Shown piece after piece: positions 27,427 through 34,392 of a stretch of DNA of 64,000 bases. The notes under the pieces are model-generated. The model did not search any database and had not been told where the DNA came from. It saw only the letters and a list, made by a program, of their open reading frames with translations. Source of the DNA: Mycobacterium cookii. GTDB taxonomy: Bacteria > Actinomycetota > Actinomycetes > Mycobacteriales > Mycobacteriaceae. The position numbers were made by a program, and so were the translations under genes. The stretch covers positions 2,852,001 to 2,916,000 of the forward strand of contig NZ_AP022569.1 in assembly GCF_010727945.1 (NCBI RefSeq), read 5' to 3'. Position 1 is the first letter of the stretch. Each line of letters opens with the position of its first letter.

Positions 27427-27804
27427 TCAGGACTCCACGACCATCAGCGTGTGCCCGGTCGGGTCGCGGAACCAGAACATCGGTGGGACCGGCTCTCCCA
27501 TTCGCGACACGCCCACGTCGACGTCGACGCCCAGGTCCTTGAGCGCCGCATGGGTGGCGTCGATGTCGTTGGTGGTCAACGTGATACCTGTGTTTGTCGG
27601 CTGCACCGGTCCGCCGTCCGGCGGGGGTGGCGCAAGGGCGATGCCGGTCGTACCCTCGGGCGGGTAGACCTCGATCCAGCGGTAACCTCCGCCGAACGGC
27701 TCGTCGGTCCTCTTCTCGAACCCGAGCGACTCGTAGAACGCCACCGCCTCGTCCTGCTCGGGTGTCGGCACACACACCAGGCTGATCGTCGCCAAACCGG
27801 TCAT
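27427..27804 (-). CDS. VOC (glyoxalase/bleomycin-resistance) family protein
   Basis: A 125-residue single VOC domain: SLVCVPTPEQDEAVAFYESLGFEKR opens the first beta-alpha-beta-beta-beta unit and PPMFWFRDPTGHTLMVVES closes the second with a metal-ligand-like His. ATG 27804 overlaps the DUF899 stop (ATGA); the longer frame upstream is inside the DUF899 gene. It is co-transcribed with the DUF899 gene and divergent from a TetR regulator. Catalytic role unknown. Confidence 0.78.
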   Translation of the reverse strand: MTGLATISLVCVPTPEQDEAVAFYESLGFEKRTDEPFGGGYRWIEVYPPEGTTGIALAPPPPDGGPVQPTNTGITLTTNDIDATHAALKDLGVDVDVGVSRMGEPVPPMFWFRDPTGHTLMVVES

Positions 27805-28487
27805 CTTGCTCCTCCGTAAATCTTTGCGATGTCTTGCGATCCGGCCCAGCGGCTGTAGGTCGGCGATTGCGGCCAGCCGTCCGGGGAGTCCTGCCATTCC
27901 TCCTGACGGCCGTACGGCAGCAGGTCGATCAAGGCGAACGAGTGACTCAGCTGCTCAGTCCCCCGGCCATTGGTGTGCCAGGTCCGGAATACCTGATCCC
28001 CCTCGCGCAGAAAGACATTCACCGCGAAACCGCCTCCCGGTGAGGCGCCGACATCTGTACCGAACGAGCTGTTCGCGGTGGAGTACCAGGTCATCTGGTT
28101 GCCCACCCGCGTCTTGTACGCAAGCGCTTCGTCGATAGGCCCCTGGGTGACGATCACGAACCTGGCGTCCCAATTGTCCAGGAACTCCAACCGGGTGTAC
28201 TGAGAAGTGAAGCCGGTGCAGCCCGGACACTGCCACTCTTCGCCCGGAAACCACATGTGGTTGTAGACGATCAGCTGCGACTTGCCGTCGAACACGTCGA
28301 CGAGCCGCACGGGTCCGTTCTCGCCCTCCAACAAGTAATCGGGCATCGCGACCATGGGCAGCCGTCGTCGCTGCGCGGCAATTGCGTCGAGTTCGCGGGT
28401 GGCCGCCTTCTCCCGGACGCGCAGAGCCTCCAATTCGCGCCGCCAGACCTGCTCGTCCACCACGGGCGGCAATCCTGCGGTTGTCAC
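27801..28487 (-). CDS. DUF899 family thioredoxin-like protein
   Basis: A 228-residue protein of the DUF899 family. Blocks include REKAATRELDAIAAQRRRLPMVAM and SQLIVYNHMWFPGEEWQCPGCTGFTSQ, where the CPGC pair stands at the thioredoxin-type active-site position, then VIVTQGPIDEALAYK and SFGTDVG. Start ATG 28487 has GGAGGGG 10-15 bases upstream. It leads a leftward pair with the VOC gene. The spacer to the divergent TetR gene holds a palindrome that may be that regulator's operator, so this pair is its most likely target. Confidence 0.78.
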   Translation of the reverse strand: MTTAGLPPVVDEQVWRRELEALRVREKAATRELDAIAAQRRRLPMVAMPDYLLEGENGPVRLVDVFDGKSQLIVYNHMWFPGEEWQCPGCTGFTSQYTRLEFLDNWDARFVIVTQGPIDEALAYKTRVGNQMTWYSTANSSFGTDVGASPGGGFAVNVFLREGDQVFRTWHTNGRGTEQLSHSFALIDLLPYGRQEEWQDSPDGWPQSPTYSRWAGSQDIAKIYGGAR

Positions 28488-28521
28488 AACAATCCCCTCC
28501 GATGTCGATATTTACGCCGTC

Positions 28522-28535
28522 AACATGCTAATGTT
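28522..28535 (+). promoter_or_regulatory. Candidate TetR operator in the DUF899 / tetR spacer
   Basis: AACAT-GCTA-ATGTT is a perfect 5-bp-arm palindrome in the 84-base divergent spacer. TAATGT (28529-28534) within it can act as a -10 hexamer for the TetR gene, so a bound regulator would block its own promoter. Assignment is inferred from position only. Confidence 0.45.
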
Positions 28536-28571
28536 CACACCGTACACTTCGGCTTCGGGGAGGGTCAAGAG

Positions 28572-29156
28572 ATGGCGACCTTGAAGACCGGCTATCACCA
28601 TGGGGACCTGCGCGCAGCGTTGATCGATGCCGGCCTGGCGCTCACGCGGACCGGCGGCCCGGACGCGCTGACCATCCGGGAAGCGACTCGGCGAGTTGGC
28701 GTTTCACCCAACGCCGCATACCGGCACTTTGCCGATCGTGAGGCTCTGCTCGGCGCGGTTGCGGTGGCCATCCAGCACCGGATGGCGGCGCAGATGCAGC
28801 GCCGGCCACTCCGGCACGCATCTGACCGGCTGCGCGCGGTCGGGATGGGTTACATCAAATTCGCGCTGGACGAGCCGGGATGGTTCGGCGTGGCCTTTTT
28901 CGGAGCCGGACTCGACGAGACAGGCAGCGCGCCGCCGTATCTGGCGCTGGTCGACGCCCTCGACGCCATGGCGGAAGCGAAAGTGCTCACCGCCGAACGA
29001 CGCGACGGCGCCGAATGGCCATGCTGGTCAGCGGTGCACGGGTTCGCCGAGCTCGCCCTACGCGGACCGCTGCGCCACGCCCGCCGCCGCGACGTCGAAA
29101 AACTGGCGCAGCGCACGGTCGATGACATCATCGAGGGCGTCACGCGCCGTGCGTGA
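28572..29156 (+). CDS. TetR family regulator
   Basis: A 194-residue TetR protein. The N-terminal helix-turn-helix is LTIREATRRVGVSPNAAYRHFADREALLGAV (about 36-66); the C-terminal ligand domain contains WSAVHGFAELALRGPLRH, the Trp-His-Gly pattern of the WHG subclass. ATG 28572 gives the normal length; the frame upstream crosses the spacer and the DUF899 gene. It is divergent from DUF899-VOC and probably regulates that pair and itself. It is not KstR or KstR2, which are both present elsewhere in the window. Confidence 0.85.
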   Translation: MATLKTGYHHGDLRAALIDAGLALTRTGGPDALTIREATRRVGVSPNAAYRHFADREALLGAVAVAIQHRMAAQMQRRPLRHASDRLRAVGMGYIKFALDEPGWFGVAFFGAGLDETGSAPPYLALVDALDAMAEAKVLTAERRDGAEWPCWSAVHGFAELALRGPLRHARRRDVEKLAQRTVDDIIEGVTRRA

Positions 29157-29171
29157 CGCCGGTAGACCTTG

Positions 29172-29184
29172 AATGAAGTTCATT
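29172..29184 (+). promoter_or_regulatory. Palindrome upstream of satD
   Basis: AATGAA-G-TTCATT is a perfect 13-bp palindrome 36 bases before the satD ATG, in the -35 to -50 region of the predicted promoter. It shares the TGAA/TTCA core with the two longer dyads downstream. Confidence 0.5.
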
Positions 29185-29201
29185 AGTTCATTTTTGCTGA
29201 T

Positions 29202-29218
29202 TGAAGCTATAGTCTTCA
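29202..29218 (+). promoter_or_regulatory. satD promoter -10 inside a TGAAG-N7-CTTCA dyad
   Basis: TGAAG (29202-29206) and CTTCA (29214-29218) flank a 7-base spacer that contains TATAGT (29208-29213), a good -10 hexamer. A transcription start about 7 bases later falls on the ATG at 29220, so the mRNA should be leaderless. A factor bound to the dyad would cover the -10. Confidence 0.55.
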
Positions 29219-29219
29219 T

Positions 29220-29867
29220 ATGGCCTTGATGAAGCATGTGACTTCACCGTGCGGAATGCTGATCGGCGATGTCGTGGGCTCACGGCTGGCCGCCGACCGC
29301 GTCGAGCTCCACCGGGCCGTCGCCGCCGCCTTGAAGAGGATCGCCGCCGGCGCAATCGATCCGCCGAGATTCACAGTCGGCGACGAGTTCCAGGGCAGCT
29401 ATCCGACGGTGGGCGCGGCCATCGATGCCGCGATGTCGTTGCGGCTCTTGGTCGCTCCGAACATCGATGTGCGTTTCGGCATCGGGTGGGGTGCGACCAC
29501 CGTGCTGGACGCCAAGGCAGGCATCCAGGACGGACCGGGCTGGTGGGCCGCGCGCGACGCGATCGAACAGACCGCTGCGGCGCAGCGGCAGCCCGGCTTC
29601 GCACTTACCCGAACGACGTTCCGGACGGCGGAGGACAGTCGCGACGACGTCGCGGCGATCAACGCCGCCCTGTTATGTCGGGACCATCTGCTTGGATCCC
29701 TCGATGACCGGTCACTACGGATCCTGAAGGGCTTGATGAGCAACCGGACCAAAAAGGAGCTCGCCGCAGCCGAGGGCATCAGCCCGTCGGCGGTATCACA
29801 GCGGGCAAGCCGCGACGGTCTGGACCTGATCGTCGTTGCCGGCCAATATCTCCGGAGCGTGCCGTGA
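29220..29867 (+). CDS. SatD family protein with C-terminal helix-turn-helix
   Basis: A 215-residue protein. The N-terminal part reads MLIGDVVGSRLAADRVELHRAVAAAL and FTVGDEFQGSY, the signature of the SatD family, whose fold resembles nucleotide cyclases. The C-terminal part (about 165-205) has LRILKGLMSNRTKKELAAAEGISPSAVSQRASRDGL, a sigma-like helix-turn-helix. ATG 29220 is chosen because the -10 at 29208-29213 would start transcription there; ATG 29256 is the alternative. Overlaps the next gene as GTGA. SatD proteins are poorly characterised; autoregulation through the TGAAG-N7-CTTCA dyads is inference. Confidence 0.75.
   Translation: MALMKHVTSPCGMLIGDVVGSRLAADRVELHRAVAAALKRIAAGAIDPPRFTVGDEFQGSYPTVGAAIDAAMSLRLLVAPNIDVRFGIGWGATTVLDAKAGIQDGPGWWAARDAIEQTAAAQRQPGFALTRTTFRTAEDSRDDVAAINAALLCRDHLLGSLDDRSLRILKGLMSNRTKKELAAAEGISPSAVSQRASRDGLDLIVVAGQYLRSVP
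29230..29246 (+). promoter_or_regulatory. Second TGAAG-N7-CTTCA dyad, within the satD coding start
   Basis: TGAAG (29230-29234), seven bases, CTTCA (29242-29246): the same arms and spacing as the dyad at 29202, 28 bases downstream, nearly three helical turns. It covers codons 4-9 of satD. Confidence 0.5.
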
Positions 29868-30610
29868 GCGCCGTCGCGGTCCTGCTCATCGCCATCGGGG
29901 TCGCCGACGTATGCCGTAGACCGACCCGCGGTGTGTGGCTGCCTGCCGTGGTCGGACCGGTCGTCGTGGCGGTATGTGCGGCGCTCGGCGGGCTGTGGCA
30001 CCGCGGCGACATCGTGCTCCTCGCGCTGGCAGCGGCAGCGACCGTCGCCTGGCAGATACTGTGCGCGCGCAGCGATCGAACCGATTCGAAGCACTTGGCA
30101 CCGTTGCTCGTGTTCGGCACATCGCTGGCACTGCTGACGGTCATGTCCGGTTGGGGATGTGAGGCCGGCGGCCTCATCGCGGGATGGTCGAAATGGGTTG
30201 CGCTGCCTATCAACAACGTTCGACCGACACGGCTGCTGATGACCATCGGGGTCGTATTGTCACAGTTCGCCACCGGCAATCGACTGGTGCGTCTGGTGCT
30301 CGCCTCGGTCGGGGCGGTGCGTCCACTCGGGCAACCGCAACCCTCGGATCAACTCAAGGGCGGACGCCTACTCGGCCCGATGGAGCGTCTGCTGATCCTC
30401 AGCCTCGGTGTGGGCGGACAGGTGGCCGCGGCCAGCGCGGTCGTCGCCGCCAAAGGCATCATCCGATTCCCGGAATTGAATGCGCAGAAACGCGGCGCCG
30501 ACAACGCCACCGGCATCGGTATCGACGAGGTCACCGAGTACTTCTTGGTTGGCAGCTTCGCGAGTTGGTTGCTCGCACTCAGCGGTATGGCGCTGGTGCT
30601 GACTACCTGA
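29864..30610 (+). CDS. Integral membrane protein, partner of SatD
   Basis: A 248-residue membrane protein with about six or seven hydrophobic segments (the first from residue 2, the last at the C terminus, SFASWLLALSGMALVLTT). A central polar region separates the halves. The C-terminal block GPMERLLILSLGVGGQVAAASAVVAAKGIIRFPEL then VTEYFLVGSFASWLLA resembles the DUF3307-type proteins often found beside SatD. The GTG start overlaps the satD stop by four bases, so the two are translationally coupled and likely act together. Function unknown; a membrane effector regulated by SatD is a guess. Confidence 0.65.
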   Translation: MSAVAVLLIAIGVADVCRRPTRGVWLPAVVGPVVVAVCAALGGLWHRGDIVLLALAAAATVAWQILCARSDRTDSKHLAPLLVFGTSLALLTVMSGWGCEAGGLIAGWSKWVALPINNVRPTRLLMTIGVVLSQFATGNRLVRLVLASVGAVRPLGQPQPSDQLKGGRLLGPMERLLILSLGVGGQVAAASAVVAAKGIIRFPELNAQKRGADNATGIGIDEVTEYFLVGSFASWLLALSGMALVLTT

Positions 30611-30621
30611 GACGCAGCCGA

Positions 30622-31791
30622 CTAGAGCCGCTCGATGATGGTGACGTTGGCGGTGCCACCGCCCTCGCACATCGTCTGCAGCCCGTAGCGGCCGCCGGTG
30701 CGCTCCAGCTCATTGAGCATCGTGGTGAACAGCTTTGCGCCGGTGGCGCCCAACGGGTGGCCCAGGGCGATCGCGCCGCCGTTGGGGTTCACCTTCTCCG
30801 GGTCGGCCTTGATCTCCTTGAGCCAGGCCAACACGACCGGCGCGAACGCCTCGTTGATCTCGACGGTGTCGATGTCGTCGATCGACAGACCGGTCTTCTC
30901 CAAGGCATAGCGAGTTGCCGGAATCGGTCCGGTGAGCATGAACACCGGGTCGGCGGCGCGCGCGCTGATGTGGTGGATACGCGCACGCGGCGTCAGTTTG
31001 TGGTCCTTGACCGCCTGCTCTGACGCCAGCAGCACGGCGCTGGCGCCGTCGGAGATCTGGCTGGCCATCGCGGCGGTCAACCGACCGCCCTCGACCAACG
31101 GCTTGAGGCCGGCCATCTTCTCCAGCGACGACTCGCGCGGACCTTCGTCGACCCGGAACGCGCCGTGTTCGGTTTCCACAGTGATGATCTCGTTGTCGAA
31201 GTGGCCGCCGCGGATCGCCGCGAATGCGCGCTCGTGGCTGGTCAGCGCGTACTGCTCCATCTCCTCGCGGGACAGGTTCCACTTCTCGGCGATCAGCTCC
31301 GAGCCGCGGAATTGCGAGATTTCCTGGTCGCCGTAGCGGTGCAGCCACTGCTTGGATTCGTTTGTCGGCGAAGTGAATCCGAACTGCTCACCGACCGTCA
31401 TCGCCGACGAGATGGGGATCTGGCTCATGTTCTGCATGCCACCGGCCACGATCACGTCCGCGGTACCCGCCATGATCGCCTGCGCGCCAAAGGAAATCGC
31501 CTGCTGACTCGAGCCACACTGCCGGTCCACGGTGACGCCGGGGACCTCTTCGGGGTAGCCCGCGGCGAGCCAGGACAGCCGGGCGATGTTGCCGGCCTGC
31601 GCGCCGATCGCGTCGACGCATCCGGCGATGACGTCCTCGACCGCGGCCGGGTCGATGTCGACCCGGTCGAGCAGTCCACGCCAGCCGAGGGCGCCCAGGT
31701 CCACGGGATGCACGCCCGCGAGTGAGCCGTTGCGCTTACCAACCGCGGTGCGCACAGCGTCGATGACGTACGCCTGATTGTTCGAGGCCAT
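30622..31791 (-). CDS. fadA6: FadA6, thiolase of C/D-ring catabolism
   Basis: A 389-residue thiolase: nucleophile Cys92 in VDRQCGSSQQ, EINEAFAPVVLAW, GHPLGATGAK with the catalytic His, and TMCEGGGTANV with the second Cys. In the HIP pathway FadA6 cleaves the open-chain beta-keto CoA ester left after ring C opens. ATG 31791 has a GAAGGAAG Shine-Dalgarno within the end of kstR2, one base from that gene's stop. It is the last gene of the leftward fadE30-ipdF-kstR2-fadA6 operon. Confidence 0.93.
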   Translation of the reverse strand: MASNNQAYVIDAVRTAVGKRNGSLAGVHPVDLGALGWRGLLDRVDIDPAAVEDVIAGCVDAIGAQAGNIARLSWLAAGYPEEVPGVTVDRQCGSSQQAISFGAQAIMAGTADVIVAGGMQNMSQIPISSAMTVGEQFGFTSPTNESKQWLHRYGDQEISQFRGSELIAEKWNLSREEMEQYALTSHERAFAAIRGGHFDNEIITVETEHGAFRVDEGPRESSLEKMAGLKPLVEGGRLTAAMASQISDGASAVLLASEQAVKDHKLTPRARIHHISARAADPVFMLTGPIPATRYALEKTGLSIDDIDTVEINEAFAPVVLAWLKEIKADPEKVNPNGGAIALGHPLGATGAKLFTTMLNELERTGGRYGLQTMCEGGGTANVTIIERL

Positions 31792-31792
31792 A

Positions 31793-32392
31793 TCAACTTC
31801 CTTCTTTGGTTATTCCACCTAGGACGATAGCGAGATACTGCTGGCCCACCTGTTCGGCGGTGAGCGGTCCACCGGGCTGATACCAGCGAACCGACACCCA
31901 GGTGGTGTCACGGATAAACCGGTAAACCAGGTCGACGTCGAGGTCGGGACGCAAATAGCCCTCTTCGATGCCCTGATGCAGCACGTCGACCCACATCTTG
32001 CGCTGTTCTTTGTTCAGGTCCTCGAGGTAGGCGAACCGTGGCTGCGACAGCAGGCGCTTCGCCTCGTCCTGGTAGATGACGACCTGGGCATGCCGGTGTT
32101 CGATCGCGTCGAAGGACGCCATGAACAGGCCCTTGAGCCGCTCCAGCGGATTCGACTGCGCCGCAATGATTTCGCGGTAGCGGGCGAACAGCCATTCCAG
32201 GAAATTCCGCAGCACCTCGTCGACCATCTCCTCTTTGGACGAGAAGTGGTGATACAGGCTCCCGGAGAGAATGCCCGCACTGTCAGCGATGTCACGCACC
32301 GTCGTCGCGCGCAGCCCGCGTTCGGCGAACATCGTCGCGGCGAGCTCCAGTAACTCGTTGCGGCGGCTGTTCGGCGGGCTCAGTTCGGTCAT
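31793..32392 (-). CDS. kstR2: KstR2, TetR repressor of the HIP regulon
   Basis: A 199-residue TetR protein. HTH: ATTVRDIADSAGILSGSLYHHFSSKEEMVDEVL (about 29-61). The C-terminal domain, with VIYQDEAKRLLSQPRFAYLED, binds the inducer; the known ligand of KstR2 is HIP-CoA. The ATG overlaps the ipdF stop. It lies within the operon that starts at the KstR2 site 34336-34349, so it should repress its own synthesis together with the divergent fadD3 genes. Confidence 0.93.
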   Translation of the reverse strand: MTELSPPNSRRNELLELAATMFAERGLRATTVRDIADSAGILSGSLYHHFSSKEEMVDEVLRNFLEWLFARYREIIAAQSNPLERLKGLFMASFDAIEHRHAQVVIYQDEAKRLLSQPRFAYLEDLNKEQRKMWVDVLHQGIEEGYLRPDLDVDLVYRFIRDTTWVSVRWYQPGGPLTAEQVGQQYLAIVLGGITKEGS

Positions 32393-33177
32393 GGGTGCTG
32401 GCTCGACACCGAAATCACTTCTCCAGTCAGATAACTGGAGTAGTCACTGGCCAGGAACGCGATGGTGGCGGCGATCTCCCACGGTTCGGCGGCCCGGCCG
32501 AAGGCCTCGCCGGCCGACAGTTGATCGAGCAGTTCCGGCGAGCTGGTCTTGTCGAGAAATTTGTGTCGTGCGATGCTCGGCGAGACCGCGTTGATCCGTA
32601 CCCCGTATTCGACGGCTTCGATTGCGCTGCAACGGGTCAACGCCATCACGCCGGCCTTGGCCGCCGCATAGTGGGACTGCGAGTGCTGAGCGCGCCAGCC
32701 GAGCACGCTCGCGTTGTTGACGATGACGCCGCCGTGGCCGGCGTCGCGGAAGTAGCTCAAGGCCGCCCGGGTGGTGCGGAAGACCGAGGTGAGAGTCACG
32801 TTCAGCACGCGGTCCCATTCGTCGTCGGTCATGTCGACCACCGGGGTCTGCCCACCCAGACCTGCGTTGTTGACCAGCACGTCGAACCGGCCCATCCGCG
32901 CGGTGGTGGATGCGATCAGCGCGTCGACCTGCGCGGTGGACGTGACATCGCACAGCACGCTCTCCACCCGGCCGAGTCCGAGCGCGGTCAACTCGTCGCG
33001 GGTCTCACCCAGCCGTCGCTCGTGGTGGTCGGATACCACGACATCGGCGCCTTCGGCCAACGCGCGCCGCGCGGTTGCCGACCCGATACCGGTACCGGCG
33101 GCCGCCGTGACGATCACCACCTTGCCATCGAGAAGGCCGTGCCCGGCAACCTCTTTCGGCGCCACGGCTAAGGTCAT
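32389..33177 (-). CDS. ipdF: IpdF, 5-hydroxy-HIP-CoA-type dehydrogenase (SDR)
   Basis: A 262-residue SDR: VTAAAGTGIGSATARRAL (NAD loop variant with AAAGTGIG), DVLVNNAGLGGQTPVV, and NNASVLGWRAQHSQSHYAAAKAG with Ser and Tyr-x3-Lys. IpdF oxidises the ring hydroxyl formed in HIP-CoA degradation. The open frame reaches 33378 but overlaps fadE30; ATG 33177 overlaps the fadE30 stop as ATGA and fits the family start. Operon: fadE30-ipdF-kstR2-fadA6. Confidence 0.9.
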   Translation of the reverse strand: MTLAVAPKEVAGHGLLDGKVVIVTAAAGTGIGSATARRALAEGADVVVSDHHERRLGETRDELTALGLGRVESVLCDVTSTAQVDALIASTTARMGRFDVLVNNAGLGGQTPVVDMTDDEWDRVLNVTLTSVFRTTRAALSYFRDAGHGGVIVNNASVLGWRAQHSQSHYAAAKAGVMALTRCSAIEAVEYGVRINAVSPSIARHKFLDKTSSPELLDQLSAGEAFGRAAEPWEIAATIAFLASDYSSYLTGEVISVSSQHP

Positions 33178-34319
33178 CGAGCCTCCCTGGGTAGGCCGAG
33201 CACACGCTCGGCGATGATGTTGCGCTGAATCTCGTTGGAGCCGCCGTAGATGGTGTCCGCGCGAGTGAACAGGTAAAGCCGCTGCCACTCGTCGAAATCG
33301 CCGCCGTCCAGCACCAGGCCCGCCTTGCCGCGCACGTCCATCGCGATCTCGCCGAGTTCGCGATGCCAGTTGGCCCACAACAACTTCGACACGTTATCTT
33401 GTCCCGGCTGTTCAACGTCCATGGTCGCCAGCGCGTAGGAACGCATCGCCCGGAGGCCCGCCCATGATCGGGTCAGACGCTCGCGAATCAGCGGATCATC
33501 CGCTGCGCCAGTCTTTTTGGCGAGCTCGACAACGCTGTTCAGCTCGCGCGCGTAGACGATCTGCTGGCCCAGCGTCGACACACCGCGCTCGAAGGTCAGC
33601 GTTCCCATCGCCACCCGCCAGCCGTCGCCCGGTGAACCGACGACGAGATCGGCGTCGGTGCGGGCGTCGTCGAAGAACACCTCGTTGAATTCCGAATCGC
33701 CGGTCAGCTGGACGATCGGGCGGACGTCGACGCCGGGCTGATCCAGCGGCACCAGCAGGTAAGACAGTCCTGCGTGCCGCTTGGAGCCTTTTTCGGTGCG
33801 CGCCACCACAAAGCACCATTGCGCCCAGTGCGCCAGCGATGTCCAGACCTTCTGGCCGTTGATCACCCACTGGTCGCCGTCGAGCAACGCGGTGGTCGCC
33901 ACGTTGGCCAGGTCGCTGCCGGCCCCGGGTTCGGAATAGCCCTGCGACCACAGCTCGGTGACATCGAGGATGCGCGGCAGAAAACGCCGTTGGTGCTCCG
34001 GGGTTCCGAAGGCGATCAGCGTCGGCCCCAGCAACTCTTCGCCGAAATGGTTCACCTTCGCGGGCGCATTGGCGATCGCGTATTCCTCGTAGAACGCGAC
34101 CCGATGGGCGACGGACAGGCCGCGGCCGCCGTGCTCGACCGGCCACCCCAGACAAGTGAGACCGGCCTTGGCGAGGTGCTGATTCCAGGCCCGCCGCTCT
34201 TCGAAAGCCTCGTGCTCGCGGCCGGGCCCGCCGAGCCCCTTGAGGGCGGCGAATTCTCCAACCAGGTTCTCGGTGAGCCAATCGCGGACCTCGGCCCGGA
34301 ACTCCTCGACGCCTTGCAC
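33174..34319 (-). CDS. fadE30: FadE30, acyl-CoA dehydrogenase acting on HIP-CoA
   Basis: A 381-residue acyl-CoA dehydrogenase. FAD site: QGYSEPGAGSDLANVATTA and GQKVWTSLAHWAQWCFVVARTE; C-terminal IYGGSNEIQRNIIAERVLGLPRE with the FAD-stacking GGSNEIQ motif. FadE30 dehydrogenates the CoA ester made by FadD3, the first beta-oxidation-like step on the HIP side chain. Start GTG 34319; the KstR2 operator begins 17 bases upstream. It heads the leftward operon divergent from fadD3. Confidence 0.92.
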   Translation of the reverse strand: MQGVEEFRAEVRDWLTENLVGEFAALKGLGGPGREHEAFEERRAWNQHLAKAGLTCLGWPVEHGGRGLSVAHRVAFYEEYAIANAPAKVNHFGEELLGPTLIAFGTPEHQRRFLPRILDVTELWSQGYSEPGAGSDLANVATTALLDGDQWVINGQKVWTSLAHWAQWCFVVARTEKGSKRHAGLSYLLVPLDQPGVDVRPIVQLTGDSEFNEVFFDDARTDADLVVGSPGDGWRVAMGTLTFERGVSTLGQQIVYARELNSVVELAKKTGAADDPLIRERLTRSWAGLRAMRSYALATMDVEQPGQDNVSKLLWANWHRELGEIAMDVRGKAGLVLDGGDFDEWQRLYLFTRADTIYGGSNEIQRNIIAERVLGLPREAR

Positions 34320-34335
34320 CCCTGTAGGCTAACCT

Positions 34336-34349
34336 ACCAAGCACTTGCT
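34336..34349 (-). promoter_or_regulatory. KstR2 operator, fadE30 / fadD3 spacer
   Basis: ACCAAGCACTTGCT matches the KstR2 consensus AnCAAGnnCTTGnT at all fixed bases. It is the only such site in the 73-base spacer and probably controls both divergent operons. Confidence 0.85.
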
Positions 34350-34392
34350 TTGTTAGCCCCGCCGGCGATATCAGCCGAGCAAGAGGAGTTCG

